Shown in pieces: positions 44,373 to 53,437 of a stretch of 64,000 bases of DNA. The stretch's first letter is position 1, and every line of letters begins with the position of its first letter. Source of the stretch: Pleomorphovibrio marinus. GTDB lineage: Bacteria; Bacteroidota; Bacteroidia; Cytophagales; Cyclobacteriaceae. The notes beneath the pieces are model-generated. The model was given only the letters and a program-made list of their open reading frames with translations. It did no database searches and was not told the DNA's origin. The translations under genes and the position numbers were made by a program. The stretch lies in NCBI RefSeq assembly GCF_003347495.1, contig NZ_QCXY01000005.1:248001-312000 (forward strand), written 5' to 3'.

Positions 44373-46385
44373 TCAGTCCTCTTTCTTTAACACCAAGGCC
44401 GTACGGTTGGTCAGGTACAGGCTGAGCCTCTGGTGCTGGTCGGTATAGTAATGCTGCCCCTCCTCTATGCGGTCAAAACCTCCGTATTTCGAAGCATCGG
44501 AATCCAACAGGAGGGCATATTTTCCCATAGAAGGAGCACGGAACTTATAATCAAAAATGGAGGCCGAAGTGTTGAAGTTAAACACAAACACCAAACCCCC
44601 ACGCATAAACACGATTACCTTATTGGCCGGATCCATGTGCAACTGCTCAGCAAAGGGCGCCTGTAAAATGCCGTGCTTCTTGATCAGGTGCAGCATGTCG
44701 ATGTCCCATTTCCAAAGGAATTTATATTTCAGGTTCTTGTCGTCTGCCAGGCTCCATTGCCTTCTGGCGTATTGGTAACTCCACTGGTTCCCTTCCCTGG
44801 GAAAGTCAATCCATTCCGGGTGGCCAAATTCGTTGCCCATAAAGTTGAGATAGCCTTCCCCTCCCAAACTTATGGTGAAAAACCGGAACAACTTGTGATA
44901 GGCGATTCCCCTGTCCACCACGATATTGCTGTCCTTCACCTGCATGTGGAAATACATCTCCTTGTCCATCAGCCAAAAAGCAATAGACTTGTCCCCAACC
45001 AGGGCCTGGTCATGGGATTCTGCATAGGCAATGGTGCCCTCCTTATACCTTCGGTCGCTCAAGACCTTCCAAAACTCAAAGATGTCCCATTCCTCGTCTT
45101 TCTGTTCCTTAAGAATCTTGATATAAAAATCGGGAATACCCATGGCCATCCTGAAATCGAAGCCCAGCCCCCCTTCCAGGGGTTGCCTGCAGAGCCCCGG
45201 CATACCGCTCACCTCCTCTGCAATGGAAATAGCACCGGGTTTAATCTCATGGATCAGTTTATTCGCCAACTGCATATAGACCATGGCATCCCAGTCCACT
45301 TCATTTAGGAAGTACTTGTCAAAATGATCAAACTCGGTCAAACCATGGTGGAAGTAAAGCATGGAGGTGACCCCATCGAAACGGAAACCGTCAAAGTGAA
45401 ACTCCTCCAACCAATACCGGATATTGGAAAGCAAAAACCTTTTAACCTCCCATTTTCCGTAATCGAACAGCTTAGAATCCCAAACCTCGTGGTAACCCCT
45501 GGGACCCTTGTGAAAATATTGATGATCGGTGCCGTCAAACTCATTCAACCCTTCGGCCACATTCTGTACTGCATGGGAGTGCACAATATCCATGATCACC
45601 GCAATCCCCAACTCATGGGCACGGTTCACCAAGTACTTTAACTCCTCCGGCGTACCGAAGCGGGAAGAAGGACAGAAGAAATTGGAAACGTGATATCCAA
45701 AGGAACCATAATAGGGGTGTTCCATTATTGCCATTAGTTGAATAGCCGTATAGCCACTTTTTTTGATCCGGGGAAGGATCTTGTCGGCAAACTCGGCATA
45801 AGTGCCTAACCCGAGTTTTTCCTGGCCCATACCCACATGACATTCATAGATAAGCAGGGGTTCAAGTGCTTTTTTGGGCTTGAATTTTTGGTCTGTCCAT
45901 TCAAACTCTACCTCGGGAAACCACAATTGCCCAGAAAAATCCTTGGAGTCCTCATCCTGCACCACCCGGGTTATATAGGCAGGTATGCGGTCCAGTGCAT
46001 GCTTTTTTGTCACCACGTGGACTTTTACCAAACTGCCATGTTTAAATCGGTCCTTATACTGGTCTTCCGGCAAAAACAACTCCCAAACCCCCCATTCTTT
46101 TCGGGTAAGGGGATGGGCATTTCTGTCCCAGTCATTAAAATCACCGATAAGAAAAAGTGCATTTGCCCCCGGTGCCCATTCCCGGTACACCCAACCATTT
46201 CTGTTGGGATCGAAATTGATACCAAAAATGTGATGACCTTTGGAAAAATGGGTTAGGCTGTCCTCGGCCAACTCAATCTCCAAAAGTGCACGCTGGTACC
46301 TGACGTAACGTTGCAAAATTTCTTCCTTATAGGGAACCAACCAAGGGTCCTCCTTTACAATGGCGAGATGTGTGTCCTGTTCCAC
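44373..46385 (-). CDS. glgB: 1,4-alpha-glucan branching enzyme (GH13, plant/animal type)
   Basis: 670 aa. An N-terminal CBM48-like domain (VYREWAPGANALFLIGDFNDW, about 67-87, in two pieces) precedes a GH13 barrel with nucleophile Asp in DGFRFDGVTSM (about 335), acid/base Glu in SIAEEVSG (about 391) and ESHDQ (about 455). Length and YGSFGYHVSNFF place it with the eukaryote-like GH13_8 branch found in many Bacteroidota, not the 730-aa E. coli type. It forms alpha-1,6 branches in glycogen. No other glycogen gene lies nearby. It starts 33 bp from the stop of the lipoprotein gene and may be cotranscribed. Confidence 0.93.
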   Translation of the reverse strand: MEQDTHLAIVKEDPWLVPYKEEILQRYVRYQRALLEIELAEDSLTHFSKGHHIFGINFDPNRNGWVYREWAPGANALFLIGDFNDWDRNAHPLTRKEWGVWELFLPEDQYKDRFKHGSLVKVHVVTKKHALDRIPAYITRVVQDEDSKDFSGQLWFPEVEFEWTDQKFKPKKALEPLLIYECHVGMGQEKLGLGTYAEFADKILPRIKKSGYTAIQLMAIMEHPYYGSFGYHVSNFFCPSSRFGTPEELKYLVNRAHELGIAVIMDIVHSHAVQNVAEGLNEFDGTDHQYFHKGPRGYHEVWDSKLFDYGKWEVKRFLLSNIRYWLEEFHFDGFRFDGVTSMLYFHHGLTEFDHFDKYFLNEVDWDAMVYMQLANKLIHEIKPGAISIAEEVSGMPGLCRQPLEGGLGFDFRMAMGIPDFYIKILKEQKDEEWDIFEFWKVLSDRRYKEGTIAYAESHDQALVGDKSIAFWLMDKEMYFHMQVKDSNIVVDRGIAYHKLFRFFTISLGGEGYLNFMGNEFGHPEWIDFPREGNQWSYQYARRQWSLADDKNLKYKFLWKWDIDMLHLIKKHGILQAPFAEQLHMDPANKVIVFMRGGLVFVFNFNTSASIFDYKFRAPSMGKYALLLDSDASKYGGFDRIEEGQHYYTDQHQRLSLYLTNRTALVLKKED

Positions 46386-46418
46386 AAAAATTCGGTTTAC
46401 GGGTTAAAATTTTTCAAT

Positions 46419-47879
46419 TCACTGGTTGTTCCTATAGGGCACCACCCCTATTCCTTTTTCCTTCCATTTATCGATCCCCCCTTCTAAGTGATACACCCGC
46501 TCAAAGCCCATTTCCAACATCTTCTTGCCGGCTTTTTCACTTCTTCCACCCACTTTACAGTACACCAAGAAAGGGCCCTCCTTGCTTAGATCTGCCAATC
46601 CCTTCTCAAAGTCTTCTCCCATAAAATCCAGGTGCTCCACTTCTCCTATCACTCCTTCCTTTAATTCCTCGACTGTGCGCACGTCCAATATCCTTCCCAT
46701 TCCATTTTCCATGGCCCATTTAAAGGACTCGGCAGAAACGCCCACCAGCCCCTCAGGAACAGGTTCATCGAGTTTGTTAGAAGATTTCTGGGAGGCTGTA
46801 AGGGGGTTTGGCCTTTTGAAATTGTTCCCAGGAAAGCGAACAGCATAACTGGAGAATCTGCTATCTGGCACATAATAATCCGTGCTCACCAGCTGTGCCC
46901 CGGAAGAAAAGGCTTTTTCCCTTCTCAAGGTATCGTTGTCCCTGGCCTCCTTGGTTTCTGAGTCGGCAAGTGTCCTTACCATGTAACCCCGCTTCACCCA
47001 CTCGCTTATATCCTCCTCTTGTGCCACGGGGTCATTCAGAAATAAGATTCCGGATAGGGGATGACCAGGCTCTGGAATCACGAACATCCTTTGGCTTTGA
47101 AAGCTGCTGTCTAAGGCGATGTATTGGTTCATCTTCTCCCCTGTTTCGTCCAAGATAAACAAAAACCTGCCACGAGCGTCAGAAAGGCTTGGCCAGGCAT
47201 TTTCCTTTATGGCCTTTTCCAGGGTTTCAAACTCCCCTTTTACCTGGGCAGGGAGGAGGAGTTTTTCTTCTGGAAATACCGCTGCGATCTCCTTGTCTAT
47301 TCGGGCCAAACCCTCACTCCCAAAGGGCAATGCAGGTGTAAACCTCTTATCCGGAAAGGTTTGGTCCTTTGCGTTGATGCTAATAAAAACTGGCAAGTGG
47401 TTTGGATGAAATTCCGACCAGACCTTAAGCTCCATCAAATAATCCGTGAACGTGGCATGATGGGCTCGAAAATCAATATCCTGCACATGCATGACCTTCA
47501 GTCCGGGCTCCTCCCACTTATGGGGTTCTACCAATGGTAGCACCTCCTGTCCAGCCTCTTGAAGCAGTAAATGACCCGCGGGGGCAGCAAATTGGCCACC
47601 CTTAGGATCATCAAACACATCCAGTTCAAAAACCCTTATTCCCATGTCCAATTGCTCCCAAATCGGAAAGTGACCATAATCCAATGCCCTAGCCTGTTCG
47701 GGTTGGATTTCTTCCAGCAACTGCATTAGTTCCGGCTGTATGGGCAACTTGTAGCTGTTGTGAGAGCCGATTAATTGGATCTGGTTAAGCTTTAGTTCCG
47801 TCTTGTCCTTCTTCTCATCTACAGACTTACAAGCGCTCCAGTTAAATAGTAACAGGCCTACCAAGACAAAATATTTCAT
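46419..47879 (-). CDS. Lipoprotein fusing a PI-PLC-like domain with a rhodanese domain
   Basis: 486 aa. The signal peptide has a lipobox (LLFNWSAC, Cys17). Residues about 30-350 resemble calcium-dependent PI-PLC-like phosphodiesterases: IGSHNSYKLP with the catalytic-type His, MGIRVFELDVFDDP and LKVMHVQDIDF. Residues about 375-485 form a rhodanese domain: GRILDVRTVEEL, then the active-site loop CKVGGRSEKAG with Cys at about 441, and VYHLEGGIDKWK. Rhodaneses move sulfane sulfur. The fusion of the two on an exported lipoprotein is unusual. The actual substrate of either domain is unknown. Confidence 0.82.
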   Translation of the reverse strand: MKYFVLVGLLLFNWSACKSVDEKKDKTELKLNQIQLIGSHNSYKLPIQPELMQLLEEIQPEQARALDYGHFPIWEQLDMGIRVFELDVFDDPKGGQFAAPAGHLLLQEAGQEVLPLVEPHKWEEPGLKVMHVQDIDFRAHHATFTDYLMELKVWSEFHPNHLPVFISINAKDQTFPDKRFTPALPFGSEGLARIDKEIAAVFPEEKLLLPAQVKGEFETLEKAIKENAWPSLSDARGRFLFILDETGEKMNQYIALDSSFQSQRMFVIPEPGHPLSGILFLNDPVAQEEDISEWVKRGYMVRTLADSETKEARDNDTLRREKAFSSGAQLVSTDYYVPDSRFSSYAVRFPGNNFKRPNPLTASQKSSNKLDEPVPEGLVGVSAESFKWAMENGMGRILDVRTVEELKEGVIGEVEHLDFMGEDFEKGLADLSKEGPFLVYCKVGGRSEKAGKKMLEMGFERVYHLEGGIDKWKEKGIGVVPYRNNQ

Positions 47880-47928
47880 CGCATCCGCTTTGTTTCAATA
47901 TCCTAATATATCCAAACTTTTGCCAAAA

Positions 47929-48906
47929 TCAGCACCTTGTGGAAAACTCCGCCCATAGGGGCAAGTGATCCGACATGCGCCAGGAAAGCTGAAAAGGGGT
48001 CAAGTCCCTGTCCTTAAGCACATGTGGCCCAAAGTTAAAAACCCCGCCCTGTAAATACTTAATGGAAAGTTGGGGAATGTTGTGGTGGTTCTCAAACCAC
48101 GCGATTTGGGTGTAATACTTGGTATGGTGATCATAAACAGTGCGTTGCAGTTCTTGCAGGGATTCCGGCACCCTGAGGCCGGTGGACGCGAAGGCCTGGT
48201 ATCTGGGGTCTCCCCTTCGGTCTATATTAAAATCCCCCAGCACCATTAGGCTTTGGTCAAAGGCATTCATATCCGTAGCCCAATTTTTCATCCACCTGGC
48301 GATGGTTTCCAGCTCCCCTACCCTATCTGAAGCCTTCCTACCATAAATTACATGCAAAGAAACAAGTACAAAGGTTTTATCCTCCACCTTAAAACCCACT
48401 GCATAAGGGGTACGGGCAAATTGTCTGGAAAAGGCCCCCTCCTGGATGTTTTCCACTTGTTCATTGGGTACCACCAACTCACAAGCCAACCCGGATAGCT
48501 TCACCTTGCGGGTATCAAAAAGGAAACCCATGCGTTCGTCATTGCCCATATCTCCACCGCAAACATCAGTGAGTATAAAACTCCAGTGGTCCCCCATTAC
48601 TTTGATCATGTGCCTAAAAGCCTTTAGGTTTCCCTTTATTTCCTGTACGGCTATAATATCAAACCTGGAGATGATCCTTGCGATGGTCAGCAGAGATTGC
48701 AGGTCCCTTTTTGGGGAATCATTTTCCTCCGCCACCCATTTTTCAGTCAACCCTCCAAATGTCCGTATGTTCCAAGTGGCAATTAAGATGTTATGGTCCA
48801 GCTTTTTAAAGGGCAACTCCTGATCCATGATTTGGCTGAGTGATTCCAGCTCCGCCTCCACAAAATCCGGTGGAGAAAGTTGAATTTTAGATTGCGTTTT
48901 TGGCAT
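47929..48906 (-). CDS. Endonuclease/exonuclease/phosphatase-family protein
   Basis: 325 aa from the ATG at 48,906 (MPKTQSKIQLSPPDF). The upstream ATG at 48,933 adds nine residues. All catalytic motifs of the DNase I-like (EEP) fold are present: ATWNIRTFGG (about 49), AVQEIKG (about 94), GDFNIDRRGD (about 226) and MSDHLPLWAEF near the end. No signal peptide is visible, so it is probably cytosolic. It could hydrolyse DNA, phospholipids or phosphoproteins. Substrate unknown. It is 49 bp upstream of the lipoprotein gene. Confidence 0.85.
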   Translation of the reverse strand: MPKTQSKIQLSPPDFVEAELESLSQIMDQELPFKKLDHNILIATWNIRTFGGLTEKWVAEENDSPKRDLQSLLTIARIISRFDIIAVQEIKGNLKAFRHMIKVMGDHWSFILTDVCGGDMGNDERMGFLFDTRKVKLSGLACELVVPNEQVENIQEGAFSRQFARTPYAVGFKVEDKTFVLVSLHVIYGRKASDRVGELETIARWMKNWATDMNAFDQSLMVLGDFNIDRRGDPRYQAFASTGLRVPESLQELQRTVYDHHTKYYTQIAWFENHHNIPQLSIKYLQGGVFNFGPHVLKDRDLTPFQLSWRMSDHLPLWAEFSTRC

Positions 48907-49311
48907 AAAAGTATGGGTTTTAAAAGTCCACATAAGTTAGATAAAATTTTAATTATAAATGTTACCCCAATTTAAGTTTGCCTCACCTTTGGAAAAACAC
49001 ATTCCCCAACACCCTTCCCGTGCTCTCCTGCCTTTGATTATAGATCTAGGAATACGGGGATATTTTAGCCCAAAAAGGATTGGACGACTCGCAAGCCAAG
49101 GGTAACTTGTATTTTTAAAAGTCAGGTTAAATTCCTACCTTTTAAGGCATTCTACCCCCAACTGGACAAGCAAGAACTTAACGTGAGTGCGTTAAAGGCT
49201 GTGAGCATTGAGTTGAAAACTTGAACCTAATTTTCAATTCTCAATTCCCTAAACTGATTTATTTACTTTATCAAAAATAGCCCAAACCAATAAGCCCCTA
49301 AATAACCTTTT
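48907..49311. other. Divergent intergenic region before the apiose operon
   Basis: About 400 bp separate the minus-strand nuclease gene from the plus-strand operon. It has no gene. Any promoter or operator for the operon should lie here, but I cannot fix a TAnnTTTG element with confidence. No regulator gene lies beside it. Confidence 0.4.
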
Positions 49312-50328
49312 ATGATCCTTATTGAAAATTACACCCTTGCCATATTTGCCTTTATCACCTGCATGATTTGCTGGGGTTCTTGGGCAAACACTCAAAAAAT
49401 GGCCAGCAACTACCGATTTGAACTCTATTATTGGGATTTGATCATCGGCATTTTGCTCACCGCCTTTATTGCAGCGATCACCTTGGGATCCATGGGCACA
49501 GAGGGCAGGACCTTTTGGGAAGACCTAGAGCAGGCGGATACCCAAAGTATCCTAATGGCATTACTTGGTGGCATTGTCTGGAACCTGGGGAATTTACTCC
49601 TAGTTGCTGGAATAGCCTTGACCGGCCTGGCCGTTGCTTTTCCTATAGGGGGGGGACTTGCATGGGTGCTGGGGATCGGCTATAATTTCCTGTTGGAATA
49701 CATGGATAAAGGGAGCACCGAGGGGTCCCCCTTGCTATTGCTTGTGGGAGTGGCCTTTATAGTGGTGGCCATTTACTTCTCGGGCAAATCCTATAAAAAA
49801 CTGGAAGGTGAAAACAGCAAAGCCTCCACCAAGGGCATAGTGGTCTCCGTAATTGCGGGGATATTGATTGCCTTTTTCTACGGTTTTGTGGTGCAGTCTA
49901 TGGACAACTCCTTCGTGGCGGGAGGAACGGGTAACCTCACCCCCTTTACCGCGGTATTCTTCTTTTCCATAGGCACATTGGTATGTACACTTATCGCCAA
50001 TCCCCTCTTTATGAAATACCCCGTAGAAGGACAACCTGTTTCTATGAAGGGATACAAAGCCGCCACCCTTAAAGAACATGCGGCCGGATGGACGGGAGGG
50101 TTGATCTGGATGGGGGGAATGGTGCTGAGCTTTATGGCCGTAGGGGCAGGAAGTCCCGCCATCTCCTATGCATTGAGCAATGCGGCCCCAGTGGTAGCCG
50201 CTATATGGGGAGTGTTTATTTGGAAAGAGTTTGCTGGTTCAGATCGACAGACCAACCGATTGCTGGGAGGGATGTTTGTATTCTACCTGATCGGGTTAGT
50301 GTTGATTGTAATTTCCAAACTTGTATAA
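49312..50328 (+). CDS. GRP/RhaT-like sugar permease
   Basis: 338 aa, about ten membrane helices (first: YTLAIFAFITCMICWGSWAN), with the two-fold DMT layout. MICWGSWANTQK and WNLGNLLLVAGIALTGLAVAFPIGGG match glucose/ribose porter-type (GRP) carriers. The best inference is import of D-apiose or a related branched sugar across the inner membrane, because it heads the catabolic operon. It is 10 bp from the next start. The substrate is not shown by sequence. Confidence 0.8.
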   Translation: MILIENYTLAIFAFITCMICWGSWANTQKMASNYRFELYYWDLIIGILLTAFIAAITLGSMGTEGRTFWEDLEQADTQSILMALLGGIVWNLGNLLLVAGIALTGLAVAFPIGGGLAWVLGIGYNFLLEYMDKGSTEGSPLLLLVGVAFIVVAIYFSGKSYKKLEGENSKASTKGIVVSVIAGILIAFFYGFVVQSMDNSFVAGGTGNLTPFTAVFFFSIGTLVCTLIANPLFMKYPVEGQPVSMKGYKAATLKEHAAGWTGGLIWMGGMVLSFMAVGAGSPAISYALSNAAPVVAAIWGVFIWKEFAGSDRQTNRLLGGMFVFYLIGLVLIVISKLV

Positions 50329-50338
50329 AGATTTGTTG

Positions 50339-51154
50339 ATGAAATTAGGCATAAGCTCATATACCTACACCTGGTCCATAGGTGTGGGGAATCAAATTCC
50401 TCCCACTCCTATGGGGGCATATGACCTGATACACACTGCCAAAGGATTCGGCCTTTCTAAGGTTCAACTTGCGGACAACATCCCCCTTCACCATTGGCCC
50501 CAGGAGGAACTTCAGCAGCTTTCTCAACAAGCGCAGCAATTGGGAGTGGAATTGGAAGTTGGGGCTAGGGGGCTCACCTCCCAGCGGCTGGAAAAATACC
50601 TTGGAATAGCAAAAACGCTGGGTTCCCCTTTTCTGCGTTTTGTCATAGACGAAGGAGAGTATGAGCCCTCCCATGATGAGATAGTAAAGGTCATCAATGA
50701 TGGCTTAAATGCCTTACGCGAAGCCAAGATTTCCTTGGCGATAGAAAATCATGACAGGTTCCACTGCAAGGAACTGATCCAACTCATACACCAGACTGAC
50801 CCCACACAGGTGGGAATTTGTCTGGACTCGGTAAACTCCTTAGGTGCCGGAGAAGGCATTCAGGAAGTACTGGAACAGTTGATTCCCCTATCGATCAATT
50901 TTCACATTAAGGATTTCACCATACAACGGCACTATCATCAAATGGGATTTGAGGTGACAGGGACGGTGGCTGGGGAAGGGTTCCTGGACATCCCGGGAAT
51001 CGTAAAAAAACTTAAGCACTTCAGAAGGTGCCACTCCTGCACACTGGAACTCTGGACCCCTCCGGAGGAAAACCTGGAAGGCACGATAAGAAAGGAACAA
51101 GAATGGGCAAAAAAAAGCATACACTACCTCCAATCCTTGGAGGCTTTTGAATAA
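50339..51154 (+). CDS. Sugar phosphate isomerase/epimerase-family TIM-barrel protein
   Basis: 271 aa from the ATG at 50,339 (MKLGISSYTYTWSIG). An upstream ATG at 50,321 overlaps the permease. AP-endonuclease-2 fold with metal ligands visible: Glu in LAIENHDRF (about 142), Asp and His in GICLDSVNS and INFHIKDF, and Glu in CTLELWTPPEEN near the end. These enzymes isomerise or epimerise free or phosphorylated sugars. In this operon it may act on apiose or a breakdown product, or on the sugar released with it. The step is not known. Confidence 0.8.
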   Translation: MKLGISSYTYTWSIGVGNQIPPTPMGAYDLIHTAKGFGLSKVQLADNIPLHHWPQEELQQLSQQAQQLGVELEVGARGLTSQRLEKYLGIAKTLGSPFLRFVIDEGEYEPSHDEIVKVINDGLNALREAKISLAIENHDRFHCKELIQLIHQTDPTQVGICLDSVNSLGAGEGIQEVLEQLIPLSINFHIKDFTIQRHYHQMGFEVTGTVAGEGFLDIPGIVKKLKHFRRCHSCTLELWTPPEENLEGTIRKEQEWAKKSIHYLQSLEAFE

Positions 51155-51170
51155 ACGATGTAAAAAAATT

Positions 51171-52199
51171 ATGGAAAAAACGTTGAAATTTGCTGTTTTC
51201 GGAGCCGGGTTCTGGGCCAATTATCAAATCAGCGCCTGGAAGCAAGTTGGGGGCGTGGAGCTCCTGGCCATCTGTGATCCCGATGAAGAAAAAGCAAAAA
51301 AAATGGCGGAAAAACATGGCATTCCAAACGTATATAGGGATGCTGGCACCCTTTTTAAACAGGAAAAACTGGATTTTGTGGATATCATTTCCAGCATACC
51401 CTCTCATGCTCCATTGGTAATGGCTGCGGCAAAAGCCGGCGTGCACGTCATTTGCCAAAAACCAATGGCAGAAGATTACAAAACCTGTCAAGCCATGGTA
51501 AAAGCCTGTGAGGATGCGGGAGTAAAGTACTTTATCCATGAAAACTTCCGCTTCCAAACCCCCATAAGAAAGTGTAAGCAGCTTATGGAGCAAGGAGAAA
51601 TCGGTAATCCCTTTAAGGCCAGGTTAACGTTTTGCTCGGGGTTCCCGGTGTTTGACAATCAGCCTGCCCTGGCAGAATTGGATAGGTTTATCATCATGGA
51701 CCTTGGGGTACATATCCTGGACATGAGCCGATACCTGTTTGGAGATGTGGAAAAACTGTATTGCCAAACCCAAAAGATCAACCCCAGCATCAAGGGAGAG
51801 GATGTGGCCACTACCCTACTTTCTATGAAAAGTGGGGTAAATTGCTTGGTTGAGGTTTCCTATGCCTCACAATTGGAACAAGAAACCTTTCCCCAGACCT
51901 TAATGCTGCTTGAGGGAGACAAGGGCTCTATTCGTTTGGATTATAACCACCATATCACGGTTACCCGGAAGGGTAAGGGCAGCGAAAAAATACAAGCAGA
52001 CCCTCCCCAATACGATTGGGCGGACCCGGATTACGCCCTCATCCATTCCTCCGTAGTCACCTGTAACCAAAGTATACTGGATGACCTTCAGGACAAAGCA
52101 GCAGCAGAAAACAGCGGCCAGGACAACCTCAAAACCATGGAACTGGTATTCCTTTCTTACAAATCATCGGAAACCAATAAAGTGCTTTATACGACATGA
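51171..52199 (+). CDS. apsD: Gfo/Idh/MocA oxidoreductase, probable D-apiose dehydrogenase
   Basis: 342 aa from the ATG at 51,171 (MEKTLKFAVFGAGFWAN). The ATG at 51,147 adds eight atypical residues. An N-terminal Rossmann fold (FAVFGAGFWANYQIS) is followed by CQKPMAEDY in place of the usual EKP loop, and a Gfo/Idh C-terminal domain with the HILDMSRYLFG segment. D-apiose dehydrogenases oxidise D-apiose with NAD+ to D-apionolactone and belong to this family. The identity is inferred from the operon. It overlaps the RuBisCO-like gene by 4 bp. Confidence 0.72.
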   Translation: MEKTLKFAVFGAGFWANYQISAWKQVGGVELLAICDPDEEKAKKMAEKHGIPNVYRDAGTLFKQEKLDFVDIISSIPSHAPLVMAAAKAGVHVICQKPMAEDYKTCQAMVKACEDAGVKYFIHENFRFQTPIRKCKQLMEQGEIGNPFKARLTFCSGFPVFDNQPALAELDRFIIMDLGVHILDMSRYLFGDVEKLYCQTQKINPSIKGEDVATTLLSMKSGVNCLVEVSYASQLEQETFPQTLMLLEGDKGSIRLDYNHHITVTRKGKGSEKIQADPPQYDWADPDYALIHSSVVTCNQSILDDLQDKAAAENSGQDNLKTMELVFLSYKSSETNKVLYTT

Positions 52200-53437
52200 G
52201 CAATAGACTTAGCGCAACCTACCATATTGAAACAGCCACCCCCTTGGATAAGGCCATTGAGACCATGGCCGGAGAACAATCCACGGGAACCTTTGTGAAA
52301 ATACCCGGAGAAACTGGGGAACTGATGGCAAAATATGCGGCCAGGATAGAGGAGGTGGAGGAGCTGGGCCTGGTAGACGGCCCCTCATTACCCCACGCGA
52401 GGAAAGGCGAAATCATCCGGCAGGCAAAAGTAAAGCTGAGTTGGCCAATTGAAAACATCAGCACCAACCTGCCCAACCTAATGGCCACTGTGGCCGGCAA
52501 CCTCTTTGAGCTGGCACCTTTTTCAGGACTTAAACTTTTGGATATCGGCTTACCGGACAGCTATGAAAAGGTATACCCTGGGCCAAAATTTGGCATAACG
52601 GGCACCTACGAGAAAATAGGCATTTCCGATAGGCCTGTTATCGGCACCATCATCAAGCCCAGTGTTGGATTGGACGCAGCCATGACGGCGGCGCAGGTAA
52701 GCACGCTTATCCATGCTGAATTGGATTTTATCAAAGATGACGAATTGATGGGCGACCCCACCTACAACCGATTTACCGAAAGGGTAGATGCCAGTATGAA
52801 GGTCATCAATGCCTATGCGGACAAACATGGCAAAAAGCCCATGTATGCCTTCAACATAAGCGGAACGATAGACGAGATGAAGCAAAGGCATGACTACCTC
52901 TTAGAAAAAGGCGGCACCTGTATCATGATCAACCTGATCTGGGTAGGCCTAAGCGGCATACAAGAGATGTCCCGCCACACCCAGATGCCTATTCACGGGC
53001 ATAGGAACGGTTGGGGTATATTTCAGAGGCACCCTTCTTTGGGTATTGAATATCCTGCCATGGCCAAGGTATGGAGGTTGGCCGGGGTGGACCACCTACA
53101 CACCAATGGCATCCGCAATAAGTTTTGCGAAACCGATGATTCGGTATTCGCCTCCATCAAGGATTGCCTTTCCCCAATTTGGAGTGATAAAGACAGGGCC
53201 ATGCCGGTACTTTCCTCCGGGCAGTGGGCCGGACAAGCCTTTGACACCTATAAAGGTATTCAATCCACCTCCCTGATGTATTTGGCCGGAGGAGGTATCA
53301 TGGGTCACCCGGGTGGGATAGCCGCCGGTGTGGAAAGTTTGCGCTATGCCTGGCAAGCTGCCATGGAGGGACTTGACGAGACGGCTGCCCGAAATAAATA
53401 CAAAGTAGTGGACGAAGCATTTACGTTTTTTGGATGA
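52196..53437 (+). CDS. RuBisCO-like protein, probable 3-oxo-isoapionate-4-phosphate-cleaving enzyme
   Basis: 413 aa, form IV RuBisCO fold. GTIIKPSVGL carries the Lys equivalent to Lys175. DFIKDDELMGDP holds the Lys that becomes carbamylated plus the Asp/Glu metal ligands. GHRNGWG follows, while the CO2-fixing loop 6 lysine is not evident. With ApnO and OiaK homologues alongside it fits OiaX (cleavage to 3-phosphoglycerate and glycolate) or OiaC (decarboxylation to erythrulose phosphate). I cannot separate these two, but the lack of erythrulose-phosphate isomerase genes leans to OiaX. It overlaps both neighbours by 4 bp. Confidence 0.82.
   Translation: MSNRLSATYHIETATPLDKAIETMAGEQSTGTFVKIPGETGELMAKYAARIEEVEELGLVDGPSLPHARKGEIIRQAKVKLSWPIENISTNLPNLMATVAGNLFELAPFSGLKLLDIGLPDSYEKVYPGPKFGITGTYEKIGISDRPVIGTIIKPSVGLDAAMTAAQVSTLIHAELDFIKDDELMGDPTYNRFTERVDASMKVINAYADKHGKKPMYAFNISGTIDEMKQRHDYLLEKGGTCIMINLIWVGLSGIQEMSRHTQMPIHGHRNGWGIFQRHPSLGIEYPAMAKVWRLAGVDHLHTNGIRNKFCETDDSVFASIKDCLSPIWSDKDRAMPVLSSGQWAGQAFDTYKGIQSTSLMYLAGGGIMGHPGGIAAGVESLRYAWQAAMEGLDETAARNKYKVVDEAFTFFG

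Noticed and set aside
44673..45308. 211-codon plus-strand frame opposite glgB
   Set aside because: Antisense to an unmistakable GH13 gene, with no domain of its own.
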